Shown: positions 38,204 to 44,120 of the stretch, in pieces
Position numbering within the stretch: position 1 is the stretch's first letter
Layout of the letters: each line of letters starts with the position of its first letter
NCBI GenBank assembly: GCA_948684385.1
Contig: CAPQCU010000015.1
Span: forward strand, 1-44,120
Direction of reading: 5' to 3'
Origin: an uncultured bacterium
Lineage (GTDB): Bacteria; Cyanobacteriota; Vampirovibrionia; Gastranaerophilales; Gastranaerophilaceae
Length of the DNA stretch: 44,120 nucleotides
The notes under the pieces: generated by a model
Database searches by the model: none
Told to the model about the DNA's origin: nothing
What the model saw: the letters and a program-made list of their open reading frames with translations, nothing else
Translations under genes and position numbers: made by a program

Positions 38204-40861
38204 CTATACATTACCGTAGTAAGCATCAAGATAGATTTTCTTGATATCTTCCATGAACGGATAAGCAGGGTTAGCACCTGTGCACTGGTCATCAAATGCA
38301 AGCTCAACAAGCTCATCAAGGTTCTTCATGAATGTTTCTTCATCAACACCGAAGTCTTTAATTGAGTTAGGAAGTTCTACTTTCTTCATCAAATCATCGA
38401 CTGCATTGATAAGAAGTTGAACTTTTTCATCATCATTGTTTCCGCCCAATCCTAATTCGTCTGCGATTTGACCGTACTTAGTCTTAGCGCAAGGGAATTT
38501 GTATTGAGGGAAGATTGCTTGTTTGTGCGGAGCATCTGATGCGTTGTACTTCATAACCTGACGGATAAGAAGCGCGTTAGCTACACCGTGAGGTACATGG
38601 TACATAGCACCGAGTTTGTGAGCCATTGAGTGGCATAATCCTAAGAAAGAGTTAGCAAATGACATACCTGCAATTGTAGCAGCGTAGTGCATTTTTTCTC
38701 TTGCGATAGGGTCATTAGCACCTTCTCTGTAAGAACGTTCTAAGTATCTGAATACTAACTTAGTAGCTTCTAAAGCGTTAGAGTTAGTGAAGTTAGTAGC
38801 CATACAAGAAACGTAAGCTTCGATTGCGTGAACTAAAGCGTCAATACCTGAAGCTGAAGTCAAGCCCTTAGGCATTCCGTCAACAAAGTTAGGGTCAACG
38901 ATTGCCATGTTTGGAGTTAAAGCGTAATCAGCGATTGCGTATTTTACGTGAGTTTCGTCATCAGTAATGATAGCAAACGGAGTTACTTCTGAACCTGTAC
39001 CTGAAGTTGTAGGAATAGCAACCATGGTAGCTTTTTTACCAAGTTCAGGAATAGAGCAGATTCTCTTTCTGATATCCATAAATCTCATTGCGATATCTTC
39101 GAAATTTGTATCCGGTTGTTCGTACAATAACCACATAATCTTAGCAGCATCCATTGGAGAACCGCCGCCTAAAGAGATGATTACGTCAGGTTCAAACGGT
39201 TTAAGGATAGCCATTGCCTGATTAATTGTAGACAATGTAGGATCCGGTTTAACATCGAAGAATACTTCGTGTTCAATACCAACTTCGTCAAGAACTTTAG
39301 TAATGTTGTCTACAGCGCCTGAGTTAAACAAGAATCTGTCAGTAACGATAAATGCACGTTTTTTGCCTGTGAGTTCTCTTAATGCAAGGTCTAATGCGCC
39401 TCTCTTGAAGTAAACTTTAGGTGGAACCTTAAACCATAACATATTTTCTCTCCTTTCAGCAACAGTCTTGTAGTTCAATAAGTTTTCAACGCCAACGTTA
39501 CCTGAAACAGCGTTTCCGCCCCAGGAACCGCAGCCAAGTGTTAATGACGGTTCGAGCTTGAAGTTGTATAAATCACCGATACCGCCTTGAGAAGAAGGCT
39601 GGTTGATTAATACACGACAAGTAGGCATTTTTTCTGAGAAAGCGTTAATTCTTTCTTTGTGACGTTCGTCTGTGTAAAGAACTGAAGTGTGACCTGCACC
39701 GCCTCTTGAAACAAGTTCAAAAGCTTTTTCTTTAGCGTCTTCAAAATCTGAAGCTCTGTAAAGAGTCAATACAGGAGACAATTTTTCTCTTGAGAACGGA
39801 TCTTCCCAGTTAACTTCACCGCGTTCAACAAGAAGAATTTTAGCATCTTCAGGAACTTCGTGACCGAAACCTGCAAGCTCAGCAATTCTGTGAGGTTTTT
39901 GACCAACAACGTCAGGGTGAGCAGTTCCTCTTTTTGGATCGATAAGAGGAAGGTCGATTAATTTTTGTTTTTGATCTTCGTTAACTAAGTAAGCACCTCT
40001 GTATGTGAATTCGTTTTTAACTTGTTCATAAACGCTGTCAACAACGATTACAGACTGTTCAGAAGCACAAATCATACCGTTATCAAAAGATTTTGACATA
40101 AGGATTGAAGAAACCGCCATTTTGAGGTCAGCTGTTTCATCAATAACCGCAGGAGTGTTACCAGGACCAACACCAAGTGCAGGGTTTCCTGATGAGTAAG
40201 CAGCTTTAACCATGCCAGGACCGCCTGTAGCTAAGATACAGTCGATATTAGGGTGGTTCATCAAACCGCTTGAAAGTTCAATAGACGGAACATCAATCCA
40301 GCCGATGATATCTTCAGGAGCACCAGCTTTAACAGCAGCGTCAAGAACGATTTTAGCAGCTTCAATTGTGCATTTTTTAGCTCTCGGGTGTGGTGAGAAG
40401 ATAATACCGTTTCTTGTTTTCAAAGCGATTAATGATTTGAAAATAGCTGTAGAAGTAGGGTTTGTAGTAGGAACGATACCTGCTAAAACACCTAAAGGTT
40501 CTGCAACGATTTTGATACCGTTAGCTTTGTCTTCTTTTATAATTCCGCAAGTTTTTGCGTTTTTGTGTTTGTTGTAAATGTATTCAGAAGCAAAGTGGTT
40601 TTTAATAATTTTGTCTTCTAAAACACCCATACCTGTTTCTTCGATAGCCATTCTTGCTAAAGGAATACGGGCTTTATCTGCAGCAGCAGCTGCTGCTTTA
40701 AAGATTGCATCTACTTTTTCCTGAGAAAAAGTTGCAAAGATTCTTTGAGCTTTGTGTACTCTGGAAATTAAACCTTCCAACTGATCAAGTGTTTCAACTA
40801 CATTTGAAGAGTTAAGAGATTTTTCCAAAGCTTCAACGTTCTTTTTTGTTTTCGTTGTCAT
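38204..40861 (-). CDS. adhE: Bifunctional acetaldehyde-CoA/alcohol dehydrogenase AdhE
   Basis: AdhE reduces acetyl-CoA to acetaldehyde and then ethanol, recycling NADH in fermentation, and forms spirosomes in relatives. This 885-aa protein has an N-terminal aldehyde dehydrogenase domain (about 1-440) with the catalytic Cys in FDNGMICASEQ and nucleotide segment GPGNTP. The C-terminal iron alcohol dehydrogenase domain has GGGSPMDAAKIMW and the metal-binding FLGLCHSMAHKLGAMYHVPHG. I chose ATG 40861 because AAGGAGA lies before it; the frame extends 38 codons upstream without support. The upstream TTGACA, 17 bp, TGCAAT may be its promoter. Confidence 0.97.
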   Translation of the reverse strand: MTTKTKKNVEALEKSLNSSNVVETLDQLEGLISRVHKAQRIFATFSQEKVDAIFKAAAAAADKARIPLARMAIEETGMGVLEDKIIKNHFASEYIYNKHKNAKTCGIIKEDKANGIKIVAEPLGVLAGIVPTTNPTSTAIFKSLIALKTRNGIIFSPHPRAKKCTIEAAKIVLDAAVKAGAPEDIIGWIDVPSIELSSGLMNHPNIDCILATGGPGMVKAAYSSGNPALGVGPGNTPAVIDETADLKMAVSSILMSKSFDNGMICASEQSVIVVDSVYEQVKNEFTYRGAYLVNEDQKQKLIDLPLIDPKRGTAHPDVVGQKPHRIAELAGFGHEVPEDAKILLVERGEVNWEDPFSREKLSPVLTLYRASDFEDAKEKAFELVSRGGAGHTSVLYTDERHKERINAFSEKMPTCRVLINQPSSQGGIGDLYNFKLEPSLTLGCGSWGGNAVSGNVGVENLLNYKTVAERRENMLWFKVPPKVYFKRGALDLALRELTGKKRAFIVTDRFLFNSGAVDNITKVLDEVGIEHEVFFDVKPDPTLSTINQAMAILKPFEPDVIISLGGGSPMDAAKIMWLLYEQPDTNFEDIAMRFMDIRKRICSIPELGKKATMVAIPTTSGTGSEVTPFAIITDDETHVKYAIADYALTPNMAIVDPNFVDGMPKGLTSASGIDALVHAIEAYVSCMATNFTNSNALEATKLVFRYLERSYREGANDPIAREKMHYAATIAGMSFANSFLGLCHSMAHKLGAMYHVPHGVANALLIRQVMKYNASDAPHKQAIFPQYKFPCAKTKYGQIADELGLGGNNDDEKVQLLINAVDDLMKKVELPNSIKDFGVDEETFMKNLDELVELAFDDQCTGANPAYPFMEDIKKIYLDAYYGNV

Positions 40862-40897
40862 ATTGAAATCTCCTTTTTTTGTACTGCTCTTAATAAT

Positions 40898-40926
40898 ATT
40901 GCAACACAAATTAAAATTGTTGTCAA
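40898..40926 (-). promoter_or_regulatory. Likely adhE promoter
   Basis: TTGACA (40921-40926), 17 bp and TGCAAT (40898-40903) lie on the minus strand. No clear Rex-type operator is seen. Confidence 0.5.
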
Positions 40927-40996
40927 CGCAATCATACCGTGCTGTTGAGGGAAAATTCTTTAGAGATTTCGCCAAAAACCAGCTGCGGAAATAAAT

Positions 40997-41025
40997 CCAG
41001 CGAGTGTAATTTATACACTCGCTGG
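40997..41025 (-). terminator. Long hairpin after the 408-aa coiled-coil gene
   Basis: CCAGCGAGTGTA and TACACTCGCTGG (12 perfect pairs, five-base loop) lie 32 bp after the stop. The downstream tail on the minus strand is ATTTATTTC, which is poor for an intrinsic terminator, so it may instead be a 3'-end stabiliser. Confidence 0.6.
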
Positions 41026-41056
41026 AAAAAATTAATAAAATCTTAATAATTTTAAG

Positions 41057-42283
41057 CTATAATCCGAACTGTCTCAATTTGTTAATATCAAATTTTTGAG
41101 TTTGAAGTTTTTCTTCGTCATTGTTTTCATTATCTTTGTCTGTTACAGCTCCTGTTGATTTTAAATCAGTTTCGACAGCTTCGTTTAGTTCTTCAACTCC
41201 TTCTGCGATTGTTGTAAAAGAACCGATACTTGTAATTACAGGTTCTACTGCTGTATTCCAGCTACCGTAAGCTGTTGCATAGTTATCAACAGCTGCGCCG
41301 ATTGTGTTCTGGAAATTGCCGATGATTTGAGTTGCGTTATTTAAACCGCCAATACCCTGCGCAATTCTGTTAATATTTCCGGCTATACTTGAAATTCTTG
41401 TATTTCCTGCTGCACTCTGGTCTTGTGCTAATTGATACAGCTTAGGTGCAACACTTGTTCCTGTAAAAACATTTGAAGATGCTGCATTTGCTGCTTTTTC
41501 TGCTGCAATACCGGTTGCTTTATTTGTTCCGCCTGTAACTCCTGTTTGAGTGACTTCTGTTGTAACTTCTGCAGCTTGCTGACCTAATTGTTGAATTTGT
41601 CCGATACCATCCTGCTCAACAACTGTCATTTGCTCTGTTGCTTCATCAATGCTTTTGCTTGTATTTTCAACAGCAGCTGTTAAGTTTTGAAGAGTTTCAT
41701 TGTCTTCTTGAATTGTTATACCGATATCAGAAATTTGTGATGCAAGTCCTTGAATTTCTCCTAGGATTACAGCTTGTTCTTCCGGAGTCTTGCCTTCTAA
41801 AGATTTTTGTTTTTCTTCAATTTGTTTTACAAGTTCTTCAATTTGCTTTTGTTTTTCTTCTAAAGATTTTTGAGTTTCTTGAATTTGTTCAACGGCATTT
41901 GCTACAATTGAGCTTTGTTCTTCAATGCTTGAAGCGATATCTGTAAAATTACCTTCAAGCTTGACGCCGACTTCTTCACTTTTTTTCTGAATATCATTTG
42001 CTTTTTTAGTTTGATTATTTACTTCTTTTTGAGCAGCTTTAGCTTCCTGATTTGCAAATTTTTCAAATAAAGACAAAGCTTTTTTTACTAAGCCTTGAAT
42101 GTTAGCTGCTTTTTGTTCAGGAGTGCTGTCAGCACTTAAGCCTTGAACAGCGTTAGAAAACCAGGCTACATCATTAAATGACATAGAACCGTTTGCAAAT
42201 GTCTGTGAGCCGATTTGACCGCCGCTTACTTGATTGATTTGCGCAAACAGATTATTCAATTCTGAAATGTTGTTGCCTGACAT
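41057..42283 (-). CDS. Large coiled-coil hypothetical protein of the TTGTAAC-promoter group
   Basis: This 408-aa protein is not recognised and has no signal peptide. Residues 1-60 are Asn/Ser/Gly-rich. Residues ~75-230 form a long coiled coil rich in Gln, Glu, Lys and Ile (with VEQIQETQKSLEEKQKQIEE). Residues ~240-370 are Ala/Gly/Asn-rich helices with mildly hydrophobic stretches (IAQGIGGLNNATQIIGNF, ITSIGSFTTIAEGV), and the end is acidic then basic. This architecture resembles secreted translocator or filament-tip proteins of type III systems, but only in outline. AGGAAG precedes the ATG. Confidence 0.75.
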   Translation of the reverse strand: MSGNNISELNNLFAQINQVSGGQIGSQTFANGSMSFNDVAWFSNAVQGLSADSTPEQKAANIQGLVKKALSLFEKFANQEAKAAQKEVNNQTKKANDIQKKSEEVGVKLEGNFTDIASSIEEQSSIVANAVEQIQETQKSLEEKQKQIEELVKQIEEKQKSLEGKTPEEQAVILGEIQGLASQISDIGITIQEDNETLQNLTAAVENTSKSIDEATEQMTVVEQDGIGQIQQLGQQAAEVTTEVTQTGVTGGTNKATGIAAEKAANAASSNVFTGTSVAPKLYQLAQDQSAAGNTRISSIAGNINRIAQGIGGLNNATQIIGNFQNTIGAAVDNYATAYGSWNTAVEPVITSIGSFTTIAEGVEELNEAVETDLKSTGAVTDKDNENNDEEKLQTQKFDINKLRQFGL

Positions 42284-42308
42284 CTTACGTATTTCTTCCT
42301 ATAGTACC

Positions 42309-42374
42309 ATCTTATATATATAAAAAGTATAAAAAATATAGCAAATTTTAGTCTTTTTTAAAAATGTTACAAAA
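42309..42374 (-). promoter_or_regulatory. Promoter region of the 408-aa gene with TTGTAAC site
   Basis: On the minus strand TTTTGTAACATTTTT (TGTTACAAAA on plus at 42365-42374) lies 21 bp before TTGCTA, followed by TTTTTATATATATAAG. This is the same order as before the gene at 37399. Confidence 0.55.
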
Positions 42375-42490
42375 CTTTACATCATATACATTATATTTTT
42401 CAAAATCTTAGCCACCAAGCTTATAGACAATCAACCTACTCCTAGTGTACAACATGAGTTAATCTGTGGAGCAATAGAAGAGGGTAATAA

Positions 42491-42718
42491 GTGTTTATTA
42501 ATATTTTTACTGAGAGAGAAAGAGAAGTATTGCATTTGTTATTGTTAGGATTGAATAATAAAGAAATTTCTGAAAAACTTTTTATTTCTAATCATACTAC
42601 AAAAGCACATGTAGCATCAATTTACAAAAAGCTCGGCGTTTTAAACAGAGTTCAGGCTGCTGTTAAAAGCTTGAAACTTGGCGCGGGCGAATTTTTTAAT
42701 CTAAAAGACGAGATATAA
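42491..42718 (+). CDS. Stand-alone LuxR/GerE-type helix-turn-helix regulator
   Basis: This 75-aa protein consists only of the LuxR C-terminal DNA-binding domain: F-T-x-R-E-R-E-V-L, G-L-N-N-K-E-I-S-E-K-L, I-S-x-x-T-T-K-A-H-V, and I-Y-K-K-L-G-V-L-N-R. There is no receiver or ligand domain, as in Bacillus GerE (74 aa). The start is GTG with GAGGG seven bases before it. It is divergent from the 408-aa gene and could regulate it and its promoter group; that is inference. Confidence 0.88.
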   Translation: MFINIFTEREREVLHLLLLGLNNKEISEKLFISNHTTKAHVASIYKKLGVLNRVQAAVKSLKLGAGEFFNLKDEI

Positions 42719-42757
42719 AAAGACGGAGCGCTTTTCAACACCCCGTCTTTATTTTTT
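42717..42757. terminator. Bidirectional terminator between the LuxR-type gene and pnp
   Basis: AAAAAGACGG and CCGTCTTT pair across a ~16-nt loop, followed by ATTTTTTT on plus; the A tract serves the minus strand. Confidence 0.8.
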
Positions 42758-42766
42758 TGAAGTTTA

Positions 42767-44120
42767 TTAAGCATTAAGTTTTGCTTTGTCTTCTTCGGTT
42801 ACGCCTTTGATGGTAAGGTTAACTCTGCCTTTGTCATCAATTTTAATAACCTTAACAATTACTTCGTCACCGATATTTACGTGAGGTTCGATTGTTTCGA
42901 TTCTTTCCTGACAAATTTGGGAAATATGAACCATACCGTCTTTACCGCCGCCAAGTTCAACGAAAGCACCGATAGGAATAATTCTTACAACTTTTCCTTT
43001 GATTACCATTCCTACTTCCGGCTTAAATGTCAAGTCGTTAATCATTTTCTTAGCGATAGCAGCGCCTTCCTGATCATTTGATGTGATTGTAACAACACCG
43101 CTGTCTTGAATATCAATTTCAGCACCTGAAGCTTCAATAATTGCTCTAATCTGTTTTCCGCCAGGTCCGATAACTGTTCCGATGTCTTCAACAGGAATTG
43201 TCATTGTTGTAATGCTTGGAGCATAAGGTGACAATGTTTTTGCTGGCTCGGTAATAACTTCTCTCATTTTTGATAAGATATGAAGTCTTCCTTCTTTAGC
43301 TTGAGCTAAAGCGCGTCTTAAAGTATCATTTGCAATACCTTTTGCTTTCATATCCATTTGAAGAGCTGTGATACCGTCGTCATTACCTGTAACTTTGAAG
43401 TCCATATCGCCTAAGAAGTCTTCAATTCCCTGAATGTCAGTAAGTACAACAGGTTCTTTGCCTTCTTCGGTAATCATACCCATTGCAACCCCGCCAATCA
43501 TGCATTTTACAGGAACGCCGGCGTTCATTAATGCCATTGAAGAACCGCAGGTAGAACCCATAGAAGTTGAACCGTTTGATTCTAATACGTCAGAAGTTAC
43601 GCGGATGGTGTATCCGAATTCTTCTTGAGAAGGAAGTGCAGGAATATTAGCTCTTTCTGCTAAGTTACCGTGACCAACTTCACGTCTTCCCGGACCTCTT
43701 AAAGGTTTAACTTCACCTACAGAGAAACCCGGGAATATGTATTTATGCATATAAGTTTTTTCTGTTTCAGGATCAACGCCGTCAAGTTCCTGTTTCATGC
43801 CAGGACCTGCAAGTGTTGCAACAGAAAGAATTTGGGTTTGTCCTCTTGTGAATACAGCTGAACCGTGAGCACGAGGAATAACACCAACTTCACACCAGAT
43901 TGGACGAACTTCGTTTGGCTTACGACCGTCTGCGCGAACGCCTTCGTCAAGAATCATTGCACGCATAATTTTCTTTTCTGCAGCTTTGAATTCTTCTGCA
44001 ACAAAGTCGATACCTGTTTCTTCAATGATTTGATGAATATAATGATCTTCTGGAAGAGCTTCAACTTTTTCTTTAACAAGTTTTTTAGCTTCTTCAAGTT
44101 TTTCCTGTCTGTAAGCTCTG
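42767..44120 (-). CDS. pnp: Polyribonucleotide nucleotidyltransferase (PNPase), 5' end outside the window
   Basis: PNPase degrades RNA 3' to 5' using phosphate, as part of the degradosome. The visible 451 residues begin in the helical linker (RAYRQEKLEEAKKLVKEKV), so the first RNase PH domain lies beyond the window end. The second RNase PH domain holds VRADGRKPNEVRPI, FTRGQTQILSV, and GSTCGSSMALMNAGVP with LGDMDFKVTGNDDGITALQMD. The KH domain has GTVIGPGGKQIRAI, and the S1 domain has IIPIGAFVELGGGKDGMVHIS. The frame stays open to base 44120. Confidence 0.97.
   Translation of the reverse strand, partial: RAYRQEKLEEAKKLVKEKVEALPEDHYIHQIIEETGIDFVAEEFKAAEKKIMRAMILDEGVRADGRKPNEVRPIWCEVGVIPRAHGSAVFTRGQTQILSVATLAGPGMKQELDGVDPETEKTYMHKYIFPGFSVGEVKPLRGPGRREVGHGNLAERANIPALPSQEEFGYTIRVTSDVLESNGSTSMGSTCGSSMALMNAGVPVKCMIGGVAMGMITEEGKEPVVLTDIQGIEDFLGDMDFKVTGNDDGITALQMDMKAKGIANDTLRRALAQAKEGRLHILSKMREVITEPAKTLSPYAPSITTMTIPVEDIGTVIGPGGKQIRAIIEASGAEIDIQDSGVVTITSNDQEGAAIAKKMINDLTFKPEVGMVIKGKVVRIIPIGAFVELGGGKDGMVHISQICQERIETIEPHVNIGDEVIVKVIKIDDKGRVNLTIKGVTEEDKAKLNA

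Noticed and set aside
40898..40960. Rex redox operator before adhE
   Set aside because: TTGTG and similar half-sites are present, but no spaced inverted repeat of the Rex type could be matched.
41638..41946. 102-codon plus-strand frame inside the coiled-coil gene
   Set aside because: Leucine/glutamine-rich mirror of a Gln/Glu/Lys coiled coil; no start signals; antisense shadow.
1..44120. tRNA or rRNA genes
   Set aside because: I read the intergenic gaps and saw no T-loop (GGTTCGAATCC-like) sequence or rRNA blocks; most gaps are too short.

Overview
The window looks like chromosome from a low-GC (roughly 35-37 %), diderm, flagellated, fermentative bacterium. The lipid A genes lpxD, lpxC and fabZ, a heptose nucleotidyltransferase and a TolC-type channel show an LPS outer membrane. 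AdhE shows anaerobic mixed-acid or ethanol fermentation, and ispF shows the MEP isoprenoid route. This mix, with many short hypothetical proteins lacking classical signal peptides, suggests a gut Melainabacteria/Vampirovibrionia (Candidatus Gastranaerophilales) genome. That placement is inference; there is no rRNA gene here to confirm it.

Layout. 1-7.3 kb: 3' part of a flagellin carrying a GLUG-repeat insert, a PHP phosphoesterase, two membrane proteins (one a GT-C-like glycosyltransferase), a small hypothetical protein, tolC and a HAD phosphatase. 7.4-14.5 kb: secA, a coiled-coil hypothetical, a DciA/DUF721 protein, then the operon nrnA-yihY-ykgJ. 14.8-20.3 kb: ispF, and facing it a tight seven-gene operon dapB-asd-(69 aa ORF)-rfaE2-lpxD-lpxC-fabZ joining diaminopimelate/lysine and lipid A synthesis. 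20.3-23.1 kb: a candidate CU-rich small RNA, a tandem repeat array, and two novel proteins behind a cobalamin-riboswitch-like leader. 23.1-27.7 kb: MATE exporter-rsmE-cca, then rpsP and a hypothetical. 27.8-33.9 kb: a 28-aa membrane micro-ORF and a divergent four-gene cassette (zinc-ribbon/degenerate cyclase/TPR protein plus a triple-repeat protein, facing a ZorA/ZorB- or MotA/MotB-like motor pair). 33.8-36.5 kb: split chromate transporter, bioB and an SDR. 36.6-42.7 kb: small hypothetical proteins with shared promoter architecture, adhE, a large coiled-coil protein and a stand-alone LuxR HTH. 42.8 kb to the end: the 3' two thirds of pnp.

Three themes cut across the genes. First, a dispersed ~36-bp repeat ending in TTTACCCC (GGGGTAAA on the other strand) sits at gene 3' ends, supplies the secA stop codon, and has spread into coding sequence. 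Second, several genes have a -10 box only 6-8 nt before ATG and no Shine-Dalgarno sequence, suggesting frequent leaderless mRNAs. Third, five hypothetical genes share an upstream TTGTAACAA-type inverted repeat plus an A/T box such as TTTATATATATGTAAG, suggesting a co-regulated set. The best candidates for something undescribed are the divergent motor/zinc-ribbon cassette (27.9-33.9 kb), the riboswitch-linked gene pair (20.8-23.0 kb) and the TTGTAAC regulon.
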